From assembly GCA_001303785.1 (NCBI GenBank), contig LJUJ01000022.1:1-64000 (forward strand): DNA of 64,000 nt, given 5' to 3'. Made by a program: the position numbers and the translations under genes. The stretch's first letter is position 1; the number at the start of each line of letters is the position of its first letter. This document shows, piece after piece, positions 53,260 through 61,827 of this stretch. The notes under the pieces are model-generated. The model made no database searches. It saw only the letters and a list, made by a program, of their open reading frames with translations, and was not told where the DNA came from. Source of the stretch: Caldifarciminota bacterium SM23_42 (GTDB taxonomy: Bacteria; Hydrothermota; Tepidihabitantia; SM23-42).

Positions 53260-55278
53260 TCAACCGATTCTTCTCAGAGCGGCAGCTGCAAAATTGGCCA
53301 ATGTCTTGTCTTTCGACTTCTGTAGGTCAAGCAGAATCATCTTAGCATTGTCCCCATCCAGTTTAGTTAATGCGCTCACGCCTAATTCCTTTATTTCCTT
53401 GGCCGGCGCATCATCCCTCCACTCGAGGCGCTTCAGCAAATCGCCAATCCAATTCATCGCCTCGAATACTTTCTTCTCGTCGATGATTTTCAACAGCTCG
53501 ACATATACCTCATCACCCGTTTCGCTTAGTCCGGGCAATAGATCAATAACTTCTTCGGCGTCGAGGAACTTTCTCAACCCACGCAATGCCTCACCCTTAA
53601 CCTGCACCGATTTATCGTTCAGTGCCTTCACGAGACCGTCTCTATAGTTCAGCTTACCCCACGTCCTCACTAGTTCAAGGCGCACGCGTTGGTCTTCGTC
53701 CCGAAGCATCCTCTCCAGGTGCGTCACGACACCTGGATCACCGATCTCACCAAAGATGCGCACGATATTTCTCCTCAAGTACCACTCGCGGGCGTCCAAG
53801 TTGATTCTCAAAACCTCGATGCTCGGTTCGCCGATGTTCTTCAGCACATCAACTAACTTCATGCGTACGGAGAAATCCTCGGCATCACGAAGAAACTGAA
53901 TCGCCTGATTGACCGCATGGCGGCCAAATCCCTGGATCGCAGAACGCACCTCAGGATACAAACCGCTCTCCCAGAGGAATGAAAAGAGCATGGGCAGCAC
54001 AGATGGATTGCCGGTTGCACTCAAGAATTTCACAATCTCTCTACGTAGATCGAGCGATAGCCCGGCACGGCCCGAAATATTGCCAAATGGCTCGACCAAT
54101 TTTTCACATAGATCTCGCTGCTCGTGCTTCGTCAAAGCAGCATACAAATCCTGCAAGTCTTTCATCACCTGGCTGATTGCTTCATCAACGGCTTCCTGCT
54201 CTATGGCAACCGAAATTCTCAATATGATGGGCGTAGCCATGTCGAATTTCTTGTCAACAACTAAGCGCCGGGCGAGTTTAATTAGTGATTTTAAAGCCTC
54301 GACCCGGAGCCCTGCGTCGTGTGTCTCCAGAGCATTATAGTAAGGTTGAACTAAAACTTTAATGTCTTCTTCTGTCAAGGCTGCGGCAACATCATCGTCG
54401 AGTATGTTTATGCTAGCATTAGTTAGGTACTCATAGATATTTATCTGCTTCTTCTTCAAGTTGGGCACCATTTCTGTGAATTTCTCTTTTTCGATCACAC
54501 CCATCACCTTAGTGATACAATCCTTTCGCCCTTGCCTCTCCCAGTTGGTAATCAGTTCAACAAGTGTCTCGGCCTTCAGCCTAGACATTAAGGTAAGCAC
54601 GAAAGATTTCATCTGTACATCTTGAAGAAGTGCAACCCGCTTCTCGAGCGGCAATAGATCAACCACTCCTGACAACGCTTCGCTATACGAATGCCAATCG
54701 CCTTTAGATACTTCTTCAATATCGTTCAATACGATTGCGAAGGGTCCTCTCGACTCAGAGACAGCACCGTGCCTGCGTACGATTTCCATCAGCGTCCGGA
54801 TTGCTTCGATGATTTCTTCGTGCGTCTTGGTACTGGTGTCCTTTTTCATCACGCTTGCCGCCGGCGTACGATTTATCATAATGCTTTCCGTGCCCTGGGC
54901 CTTCAGCATCTTTGCCGCGTCGCCATGCTCCCCTAGCTGCGCCTGCAGACTGGCAAGCACAGAATACAGGTGGGCGATATCGTCGTGTTTCACCGCCGAG
55001 GTAAAGCTGATGCTGGTGATGTCTTTTCTTCTCAAATTGTCGACCAAGGAAATCAGGGCAGGGTTTTTGCCAATCTCTAGTCTTACATCCTGACACACGA
55101 CCCCATCTTCGGCAAGGGTGATGGAGAATTTCGAATGCTCGGCACAAATCCTGGTGAGCACGGACATCGCTCTGCTTACGGCCCTATCAAATACCGGATG
55201 TCCGGTGGGATAGGATCGAGCCGCTTTGAAACCAACCGCGAGTTCCTTAATCAGTTCCATTACTAGCAACTGATCCAT
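53260..55278 (-). CDS. Large HEAT-repeat protein
   Basis: 672 residues from ATG 55278, chosen because a -10 box ends 5 nt upstream; an in-frame extension of 13 codons overlaps that promoter and is rejected. No signal peptide or membrane helix. The first about 150 residues (MELIKELAVGFKAARSYPTG, HPVFDRAVSRAMSVL) resemble a cytosolic N-terminal domain found with HD-GYP or HEAT proteins. The rest is an alpha-solenoid with HEAT motifs near the end (WYLRRNIVRIFGEIGDPGVV, EDQRVRLELVRTWGKLNYRD). Function unknown. Co-transcribed with guaA and the GGDEF gene, so a signalling scaffold is possible. Confidence 0.78.
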   Translation of the reverse strand: MDQLLVMELIKELAVGFKAARSYPTGHPVFDRAVSRAMSVLTRICAEHSKFSITLAEDGVVCQDVRLEIGKNPALISLVDNLRRKDITSISFTSAVKHDDIAHLYSVLASLQAQLGEHGDAAKMLKAQGTESIMINRTPAASVMKKDTSTKTHEEIIEAIRTLMEIVRRHGAVSESRGPFAIVLNDIEEVSKGDWHSYSEALSGVVDLLPLEKRVALLQDVQMKSFVLTLMSRLKAETLVELITNWERQGRKDCITKVMGVIEKEKFTEMVPNLKKKQINIYEYLTNASINILDDDVAAALTEEDIKVLVQPYYNALETHDAGLRVEALKSLIKLARRLVVDKKFDMATPIILRISVAIEQEAVDEAISQVMKDLQDLYAALTKHEQRDLCEKLVEPFGNISGRAGLSLDLRREIVKFLSATGNPSVLPMLFSFLWESGLYPEVRSAIQGFGRHAVNQAIQFLRDAEDFSVRMKLVDVLKNIGEPSIEVLRINLDAREWYLRRNIVRIFGEIGDPGVVTHLERMLRDEDQRVRLELVRTWGKLNYRDGLVKALNDKSVQVKGEALRGLRKFLDAEEVIDLLPGLSETGDEVYVELLKIIDEKKVFEAMNWIGDLLKRLEWRDDAPAKEIKELGVSALTKLDGDNAKMILLDLQKSKDKTLANFAAAALRRIG

Positions 55279-55283
55279 ACTTA

Positions 55284-55311
55284 AATATATCCTATTTCTT
55301 ATGTTTGTCAA
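55284..55311 (-). promoter_or_regulatory. Promoter of the HEAT-guaA-GGDEF-patatin operon (leaderless)
   Basis: Minus strand TTGACA, 16-nt spacer, TATATT, TAAGT (5 nt), ATG 55278. No other good promoter is seen before the following three genes. Confidence 0.82.
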
Positions 55312-55322
55312 CAACAAAACCC

Positions 55323-55350
55323 TTGAAAGTAAAGAAAAGCGATGTATAAT
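55323..55350 (+). promoter_or_regulatory. Promoter of the nucleotide-sugar dehydrogenase gene
   Basis: TTGAAA, 16-nt spacer, TATAAT, about 38 nt to the ATG with GGGAG upstream: a leadered transcript. Divergent from the HEAT-gene promoter. Confidence 0.75.
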
Positions 55351-55388
55351 ATCAACACTGGATTGACCATCCGAAAAAGGGAGTCTCT

Positions 55389-56693
55389 ATGCTTAGGAAT
55401 CTGATTACATCAAAAAAGGCCCGCATCGGCATCATTGGTTTAGGTTATGTAGGTCTACCCTTGGCCATTGAGATCGCGACCAAGGGTTTTAAGATAATTG
55501 GTATCGATATCGATAAGGACCGCGTGAGTAGCATCAATAAGGGCGTTTCATTTATCAGCGACGTTGAGTCGGCCGAGTTAAAGAAATATGTGCGAAAGAA
55601 TTTGATCCGAGCCACCACTGAACAACGCCAGCTTAAGCACTGTGACATCATCTTGATCTGCGTTCCGACACCAGTTAGTGTCAACAAGGAGCCAGACTTA
55701 ACGCCGGTCATCAAAAGCACACACTGGATAAGGGATAACTTACGGGCCAATCAACTTGTAATCCTTAAGAGCACAACCTATCCGGAAACAACCGATCGCG
55801 TACTACTACCCATCCTGGAAGAGTCCGGCCTCAAGGTCGGCCGCGACTTCTTCCTCGCGTTCTGCCCGGAAAGGATCGACCCGGGCAACAAAAGATACGG
55901 TGTTGCCAATACGCCGGTAATCATTGGCGGTGTGACCAAGAAATGTACCCGATTAGCGGCTTTCTTCTACAAGCAGTTCGTCGATGAAGTACACCCAGTA
56001 TCCTCACCACGCGCCGCTGAAATGACCAAGCTGCTGGAAAACACTTTCCGGAATGTAAATATCGCCTTGGTCAATGAATTTGCCCAACTCTGCGAACGCA
56101 TGGGCGGTATCAACATATGGGAAGTAATCGAGGCGGCAAGGACAAAACCTTTCGGCTTCATGCCGTTCTATCCTGGCCCAGGAGTGGGCGGTCATTGCAT
56201 ACCAATTGATCCGTATTATCTTTCCTGGAAGGCACGAGAGTACGATTTTCACACTGTATTCATCGAGTTGTCCGCAAGAATCAATGAGGAAATGCCGTAC
56301 TTCGCAGTTAACAAGACGATCGAAGTCTTGAGTCGATCTGGAGTCTGTCCGAACAAGGCGAAAGTATTGATTCTGGGTATGGCGTTCAAGCGTGACATAT
56401 CCGACCTTAGACATTCGCCCGCCATCAAAGTTTTTCAAATCATCGAGTCGCGCGTTGGTCAAGTGAAATATCACGACCCCCACCTACCAGAAATAGACGT
56501 TGATCACCGCAAGATCAGGTCAGTTAAGCTGACCCCGAGAGAGATCAAGAAGTACGACATCGTGTTGATTATGACCGACCACTCGGCATATGATTACGAA
56601 ATGATTGTCAAGAATGCCCGTCTCATTGTCGACACCAGGAATGCGGTAAAAGACGGACCTCGGGTGTTTAAGCTAGGTGCAGGCATAAGCTGA
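55389..56693 (+). CDS. UDP-N-acetyl-hexosamine dehydrogenase (WbpA/WecC type)
   Basis: 434 residues. Oxidises the C6 of a UDP-HexNAc to the uronate for surface polysaccharide. N-terminal Rossmann site IGIIGLGYVGLPLAIEIA, ILICVPTPV, FCPERIDPG, central helix AEMTKLLENTFRNVNIALVN, and the catalytic-Cys motif PGVGGHCIPIDPYYL. A second Rossmann domain starts at KVLILGMAFKRDISDLR. Whether the substrate is UDP-GlcNAc or UDP-ManNAc cannot be told. No other polysaccharide genes are near. Confidence 0.93.
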   Translation: MLRNLITSKKARIGIIGLGYVGLPLAIEIATKGFKIIGIDIDKDRVSSINKGVSFISDVESAELKKYVRKNLIRATTEQRQLKHCDIILICVPTPVSVNKEPDLTPVIKSTHWIRDNLRANQLVILKSTTYPETTDRVLLPILEESGLKVGRDFFLAFCPERIDPGNKRYGVANTPVIIGGVTKKCTRLAAFFYKQFVDEVHPVSSPRAAEMTKLLENTFRNVNIALVNEFAQLCERMGGINIWEVIEAARTKPFGFMPFYPGPGVGGHCIPIDPYYLSWKAREYDFHTVFIELSARINEEMPYFAVNKTIEVLSRSGVCPNKAKVLILGMAFKRDISDLRHSPAIKVFQIIESRVGQVKYHDPHLPEIDVDHRKIRSVKLTPREIKKYDIVLIMTDHSAYDYEMIVKNARLIVDTRNAVKDGPRVFKLGAGIS

Positions 56694-56766
56694 TTTGCCG
56701 CAGACCGCGAACCTGTCGCTGCTGACAAAACTAACGTATCCCCTAAAAGACGGCCAAAAAAACGTT

Positions 56767-56794
56767 CCGGCCGCGACCCGCAGGTCGCGACCGG
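56767..56794. terminator. Strong GC-rich hairpin after the sugar dehydrogenase gene
   Basis: Stem CCGG-C-CGCGACC with loop CGCA and GGTCGCG-A-CCGG: 11 pairs with one mismatch. No T-tract follows, so termination is only probable. Confidence 0.5.
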
Positions 56795-56864
56795 GAGGGG
56801 AAATGAATCTATTAATTTGACAACAGATTCAATGTACTAGTTTATTATAATCAAATCGCCCAAA

Positions 56865-57182
56865 ATGTCAAGAGGCACACACATATACGTTGACGTTAGA
56901 CGGTTTGGAAAAGCGATTCGTTGTTCGAACTGCGGTTCCGCAAAACTCTCCATTCATCGTCTAAGTACACCGAAGAACGAAACCATCTCACCTTGCGAAC
57001 CCGAATACCCACGCAAGAGCATTTTATCGATCCACGAACAAGTCTTGTTGAGACAATTTTGCGCGCTTCATCTTGCGCACACTGAAAACCTCGCCCTCCG
57101 CAAAGTCTCGCAGGACTTCCTTTGCCCTGCGAATAACCGAATCTGGCAATCCGGCGAGTCGGGCAACTTGAATACCGTATGA
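56865..57182 (+). other. Possible transposase-like zinc-ribbon remnant
   Basis: An open frame of 105 codons, 13 nt after a TATAAT, begins MSRGTHIYVDVRRFGKAIRC with a CSNCG knuckle, like the N-terminus of ISL3-type transposases. After about 30 residues the similarity ends and the frame runs antisense into the end of mutS, so at most 56865-56960 is a remnant. No inverted repeats or catalytic domain are seen. Confidence 0.25.
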
Positions 57183-59468
57183 CTGATCACTCGGACCCGG
57201 GCTTAGCTTGCGCAGAAATATTACTTCATCGCCCCATTCTTTCACTAGGAAATTGTGGTTCTTAACGCCACGTAGAAAATCTTCGATTCTGGTTAACTCG
57301 TGGAAGTGCGTCGCGAAGAGCGTGCGGGGCTTCTTGTTACCGTGCAAGTATTCAACCACCGACCAGGCCAAAGCCAAGCCATCGTAAGTAGACGTTCCTC
57401 GACCAACTTCATCAAGAATGACCAGACTCGCGTCAGAAACATTATTCAAGATGTTTGCGGTTTCCATCATTTCGGCGAGAAAGGTGCTCACCCCACGCGA
57501 TATGTCATCACTGGCTCCGATTCGTGTGAAGATTTTATCAACCACGCCGATCGAGGCTTCTTTGGCGGGTACAAAACTACCTAACTGAGCCATGATTGTG
57601 ATCAATGCGACCTGACGCAGATATGTCGATTTCCCGGCCATGTTGGGCCCGGTTATAATCAAAATTTGATTACGTTCTCGATCAAGATACGTGTCATTTG
57701 GTATAAAGGAACCTTTTTCGAGAATTCTCTCGACGACCGGGTGGCGTCCATCGGTGATAACGGTTTTTCGATCATTAGTAATAACTGGCCTCGAGTAATT
57801 GTTGATTGCCGCACCGTGTGCAAATGCCTGCAGCATGTCTAGCAAAGCCAGGGCCCTGGTTGTCTCGAGAATCTCATTACTCCGTCTCGATACTTGTTCC
57901 CTCACCTTCACATACAAATCGTATTCAAGGTTTTTTGTCTCTTCCTCAGCACCGAGAATTTTGTCCTCAAACTCCTTCAATTCCGGAGTGTAGTATCTCT
58001 CGGCATTGGTCAAAGTCTGCTTTCTGATGTAATCGGGCGGGACCAAACGAAGATTCGCTTTGGTAACCTCAATGAAATAACCAAAGACCGTATTATACGA
58101 AAGCTTGAGGGAGGTGATACCGGTTTTCTTCCTCTGGGACTCTTCGTACCCTAACAACCATTTCTTGCCGCCCCGAGCAACTTCTCGTAAATCATCCAAC
58201 TCTTTCGAGTAGCCTTCTCTTATTATCCCGCCTTCATCCATCGTGGCCGGCGGGCTGTCCACGATGGCCTCTTCCACGAGCTCGACGACTTCATCGAAAC
58301 TACCGATGCGCTCATGAATTTCGGTAATCATACTGCTATCGCATGCCTCGATGAAATCTTTCACCTTCGGATACATAATCAACGATTCCTTCAAGGCAAC
58401 CATTTCCCGAGGCAATACTCTTTGACACGCGAGCCGGGCAGTTATTCGCTCGACATCCTGTATCGACTCAAGAACGCTCCTCATTTCTTCACGCAGATAT
58501 TCTCGACTCTTCAATTCCTCAACGCCATCGAGTCGCCGTTCGATTTGCTCGACATGAAGCAACGGTTCAAACACCTCTCGTCGCAGCAGTCTTTTCCCGA
58601 ATGGAGTTATGCAATGATCCATTATTCCCAGCAGCGTTTTTGTCTGCTCGCCGTGAACGTTCTCAACGACCTCCAGATTACGTCTTGTCGTGGAATCAAG
58701 ATAAAGCGTATCACGAGTCTCGAGCAATGATATCCTATCGATGTGTGAGAGCGATGATTTCTGATTCTCGGCAAGGTAATAGAGCAGCGCACCGGCGGCA
58801 CCAATACCAAGTTTTCTTTCCTCGATGCCAAAACCATCCAATGTTACCACACGAAAATGATCCAGCAACTTCTTGTAGGCGATCTCGTGGACAAAATGAT
58901 AACCATCTAGTTGGGTCAACGGTAGTTCAATATCAAGTTCAACACCTTCCGGGATTATGACTTCTTTCGCTTCTCGACGTAGTAATATCTCGGACAGTTG
59001 ATCAGATGCCACCTCACCGCACGAGAATTCGCCGCTTGTTAGGTCACAAAAGGCAACACCGATGCGTTTTTCATCGGGAAGACAAGCGGCTAGAAAAAGC
59101 GACTTGGTTTCATCCAACAGTGATGGCCTCAAGACAGTACCGGGAGTGATCACCTCCACTACATCGCGGGCAACTAATTTCTTACCCTTGGTTGCCGGTT
59201 CCAGCTGTTCACAAATCGCCACTTTGAGACCTTGCTTCACGAGTTTGGCAATATAGTTCTCGGCGGCTTTTATCGGCACGCCGGCAAGGGGCACCCTCAC
59301 ACCCTTGCTGATCGTCTTTGATGTGAGTGTGATGCCTAAACATGAACTGGCTAGTTTCGCATCATCGTAGTAGAATTCGTAAAAATCCCCCACCCTGAAT
59401 AGCAATAATACATCCTTATACTTATTTTTGATTTTCTGATACTGTTCAAGCAGTGGGGTTAGATGCAT
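57024..59468 (-). CDS. mutS: DNA mismatch repair protein MutS
   Basis: 814 residues. Binds mismatches and starts repair. Domain I begins TPLLEQYQKIKNKYKDVLLL and has GDFYEFYYDDA, the Phe-x-Glu wedge that stacks on the mismatch. Connector and lever domains follow. The ATPase has ITGPNMAGKSTYLRQVALI, the Walker B LVILDEVGRGTSTYDGLALA and FATHFHELTRIE. A short C-terminal tail with KEVLRDF. No clear promoter; 77 bp after the SPOR gene, so probably the last gene of the lapA operon. Confidence 0.97.
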   Translation of the reverse strand: MHLTPLLEQYQKIKNKYKDVLLLFRVGDFYEFYYDDAKLASSCLGITLTSKTISKGVRVPLAGVPIKAAENYIAKLVKQGLKVAICEQLEPATKGKKLVARDVVEVITPGTVLRPSLLDETKSLFLAACLPDEKRIGVAFCDLTSGEFSCGEVASDQLSEILLRREAKEVIIPEGVELDIELPLTQLDGYHFVHEIAYKKLLDHFRVVTLDGFGIEERKLGIGAAGALLYYLAENQKSSLSHIDRISLLETRDTLYLDSTTRRNLEVVENVHGEQTKTLLGIMDHCITPFGKRLLRREVFEPLLHVEQIERRLDGVEELKSREYLREEMRSVLESIQDVERITARLACQRVLPREMVALKESLIMYPKVKDFIEACDSSMITEIHERIGSFDEVVELVEEAIVDSPPATMDEGGIIREGYSKELDDLREVARGGKKWLLGYEESQRKKTGITSLKLSYNTVFGYFIEVTKANLRLVPPDYIRKQTLTNAERYYTPELKEFEDKILGAEEETKNLEYDLYVKVREQVSRRSNEILETTRALALLDMLQAFAHGAAINNYSRPVITNDRKTVITDGRHPVVERILEKGSFIPNDTYLDRERNQILIITGPNMAGKSTYLRQVALITIMAQLGSFVPAKEASIGVVDKIFTRIGASDDISRGVSTFLAEMMETANILNNVSDASLVILDEVGRGTSTYDGLALAWSVVEYLHGNKKPRTLFATHFHELTRIEDFLRGVKNHNFLVKEWGDEVIFLRKLSPGPSDQSYGIQVARLAGLPDSVIRRAKEVLRDFAEGEVFSVRKMKRAKLSQQDLFVDR

Positions 59469-59545
59469 GAATTTTTTTATCGGAATTTTAATACGCTGGT
59501 GTGGGTCACCGACTCCATTGCCCGCGACTTCCTGTCTTCTCTATC

Positions 59546-60301
59546 TCAAGAACCCCGCACCACATTACCCTTCAGTCCCAACGAATCAAGTTTCAGCATA
59601 TGTTCTTTAGCCTGTTCGAGACTAAGGAAGCGACCAGTCCACACACGGTAGTACGTCTGGCCCTTGACCATTGCTTCGACGATTCTAACCTGGAGCCCTT
59701 TATCGCGTAAGGAGGCAGCGTATTTCTCGGCGTTTTCTTTCTTACTGTACGAGCCCAGCTGTATTGTATAATACTCCTGTGTAACATCCTTCTGCTGAGT
59801 GATGTTCGCCGCGCGTTCACTCCATACCGATTTCGGATAGGAATTCTGTAATGCGCTTAAGATACCCTCACCCTCCTTAGTCTTATCAACACCGATGAGT
59901 GAAATGCCCTGCCAGAACATGATCTCGTCGCGGTATTCAGTTTCCGGGTACTGCTTTAAGAGTCTATTCAAAATACCGACAGCCGTCGCGAAATTCTTAC
60001 GTGCGATATTGATCTTCGCGATCTCCAGGTATGATATGTCTGCATAACGAGATTGCGGATGATCGTTGACTACTCGATAGTAGTAATGTGTTGCAGAATC
60101 GGGATTGAGTGACAATCTTCCCAAGTAGTAATAGACTTCACCAATACGCGGATGATCCGCATCTTCTTTCAATTCATAAAATATGTCTTTAGCCCGGCTG
60201 AATTGAAAAGCGTTGAATAAACGTATTGCCTCATCTATGTCCTGACTGAACAAGATGCAAGGTATTATAAGACAGGCGAAAATGATTCTATTGCGTGGCA
60301 T
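59546..60301 (-). CDS. Periplasmic TPR protein with SPOR domain
   Basis: 251 residues. Signal peptide (MPRNRIIFACLIIPCILFS), four or so TPR-like helix pairs (AIRLFNAFQFSRAKDIFYEL, YYYLGRLSLNPDSATHYYYR), then a C-terminal SPOR domain (YYTIQLGSYSKKENAEKYAA, YYRVWTGRFLSLEQA). SPOR domains bind glycan strands stripped of stem peptides, usually at the division septum. Start overlaps the end of lapB by 37 bp. Confidence 0.88.
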   Translation of the reverse strand: MPRNRIIFACLIIPCILFSQDIDEAIRLFNAFQFSRAKDIFYELKEDADHPRIGEVYYYLGRLSLNPDSATHYYYRVVNDHPQSRYADISYLEIAKINIARKNFATAVGILNRLLKQYPETEYRDEIMFWQGISLIGVDKTKEGEGILSALQNSYPKSVWSERAANITQQKDVTQEYYTIQLGSYSKKENAEKYAASLRDKGLQVRIVEAMVKGQTYYRVWTGRFLSLEQAKEHMLKLDSLGLKGNVVRGS

Positions 60302-61395
60302 TTCTCACATAGGAATGAAAAATCTGCCCTCATGTTACCACAATTGTGGCATCTAAATTCCTGTCGCCAAAGCGCCGCTTCGATTTCATCGAGGGCGCTC
60401 AAAGTTGTTTCATCAACAGTCTTCAATTTCAACAAACGGATCTTGGGCAGAACGCTTCGCGGAAACAACTCAGATAGTTTCAGGTATACGTCCTCAGCAG
60501 CCTCGAGGTCATTTTTCTTCTCATATAAATTGGCCAGGGCGAAGCCGACCGAGAAGTTCTTAGGATATTTAGCCGCTATTTTCTCGTATATCGGAATTAT
60601 ATCGTTGAATGAACCCAATTCAAAACTAACCTTCTCAAAGTGAGGAATGATCAGGAACGCACATTCAGGATGTTCATTAATTATCTTCTGATAGTACTCA
60701 CGCGCTTTCCTCAGATCATCTTTCCTCTCGAAAAAATTACCCATGTAGTACGTACCGGTTATTGAATCGGAGGCTAATCTCAGCGACTTCTTGAGCAGGT
60801 TGAAAACTTCTTTCTCGCTCTCCTCGTCTTCGCCGAGCAATTTGTCCATCTTATTCTTCGCTAGCGCAGCGTAGTAAAAGGCGAGACGATTGTCGTCTTT
60901 TGGTTTAAACTTACCTTCTTCATAAATAGTTATGCAGTCATTGTAGCTCTTCATATCTTCGTATATCTGGAGAATCGTCTCGTAGGCATGCTTATCTTTC
61001 TTGTCGATTTTCAGAATTTCTTTCAAAAACGAGATCGCCCTGTTCGGCCGGTTGGCATCGAGCGCATCCTGGGCTAGTGCATAGTACAATTTTTTCTCTT
61101 CATGTCTCTTCAGGGTCGGACGAGCCGTGAGTGACTGGTGAATTTGCATGGCGCGCGACACATCTCCCCGCTTGCGGTATAAATCACCCAATCGCAAATA
61201 CGCATCAAAAAGATCAGAATCCACGTTGACGGCTTCCTTTAGTCGTTTCATCGCGAGTTCCTCGTTATTATCGAGCAATGCGATAAGGGATTCGAGGTAA
61301 GGATGATAGCCAGTTTTTTTCGCTTTTCCTGGGTAAAAGAACAGGTACAATATGATTGCGATAAGGGCAATGACAATAATAATTAACATGGTCAT
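60265..61395 (-). CDS. lapB: LapB/YciM-like TPR protein with C-terminal metal knuckle
   Basis: 376 residues. One N-terminal membrane helix, nine or so TPR repeats (DAYLRLGDLYRKRGDVSRAM and others), and a C-terminal rubredoxin-like metal site CHNCGN...CEKCHA. This is the layout of E. coli LapB, which tunes LPS synthesis by controlling LpxC turnover through FtsH. LapA lies directly upstream (4-bp overlap), as in E. coli. Its partner in that model, FtsH, is also encoded in this window. Confidence 0.88.
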   Translation of the reverse strand: MTMLIIIVIALIAIILYLFFYPGKAKKTGYHPYLESLIALLDNNEELAMKRLKEAVNVDSDLFDAYLRLGDLYRKRGDVSRAMQIHQSLTARPTLKRHEEKKLYYALAQDALDANRPNRAISFLKEILKIDKKDKHAYETILQIYEDMKSYNDCITIYEEGKFKPKDDNRLAFYYAALAKNKMDKLLGEDEESEKEVFNLLKKSLRLASDSITGTYYMGNFFERKDDLRKAREYYQKIINEHPECAFLIIPHFEKVSFELGSFNDIIPIYEKIAAKYPKNFSVGFALANLYEKKNDLEAAEDVYLKLSELFPRSVLPKIRLLKLKTVDETTLSALDEIEAALWRQEFRCHNCGNMRADFSFLCEKCHAIESFSPVL

Positions 61396-61688
61396 TTTTC
61401 TTCCTCCAGTGGTAGATTTCTCAAGGCGTCGAGTTCTTTCTTCAAACCTCTGTTTTCTCTGTTCATTCTGTATAGACTCGTCCGTAGTACAACCTCATCC
61501 GCGAGAGCAAAAACAAGAACAAAGACCATGCCTGCAACAAATGCGTAGAAACACACCATAGCCAACGAAATATCAATAAATCTATAGCCGAATATATCCA
61601 AATCTACCCTTGTCTGGGAGTTTAGCACCATGAACCCAATCATAAAGCCAACTACGAGGATTACAAATATCAATCCTAAGAATCTCAT
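61392..61688 (-). CDS. lapA: LapA-like membrane protein (DUF1049)
   Basis: 98 residues, two membrane helices (FLGLIFVILVVGFMIGFMV and SLAMVCFYAFVAGMVFVLVF) joined by the typical NSQTRVDLDIFGY loop, and a basic coiled tail (SLYRMNRENRGLKKELDALR). Matches LapA/DUF1049 in size and plan. First gene of lapA-lapB-SPOR(-mutS) with an AAGGAGGT ribosome site. Confidence 0.88.
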   Translation of the reverse strand: MRFLGLIFVILVVGFMIGFMVLNSQTRVDLDIFGYRFIDISLAMVCFYAFVAGMVFVLVFALADEVVLRTSLYRMNRENRGLKKELDALRNLPLEEEK

Positions 61689-61703
61689 TGAACCTCCTTT
61701 TCA

Positions 61704-61731
61704 ATAATATTCATATTAGTATACTTGTCAA
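61704..61731 (-). promoter_or_regulatory. Promoter of the lapA operon
   Basis: Minus strand TTGACA, 16-nt spacer, TATTAT, then a short leader with AAGGAGGT before ATG 61688. Confidence 0.8.
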
Positions 61732-61794
61732 CAAGATAGTTCTCGAAACACACTCATGTGTGCCGCTATTTGTTCCACGCTTCAGACTGCATGC

Positions 61795-61822
61795 TTGACC
61801 TTTCATTCAATGTGGTTATCAT
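61795..61822 (+). promoter_or_regulatory. Promoter of ddl (leaderless)
   Basis: TTGACC, 16-nt spacer, TATCAT, TTGGC (5 nt), ATG 61828. It lies inside a longer open frame and so decides the start. Confidence 0.72.
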
Positions 61823-61827
61823 TTGGC

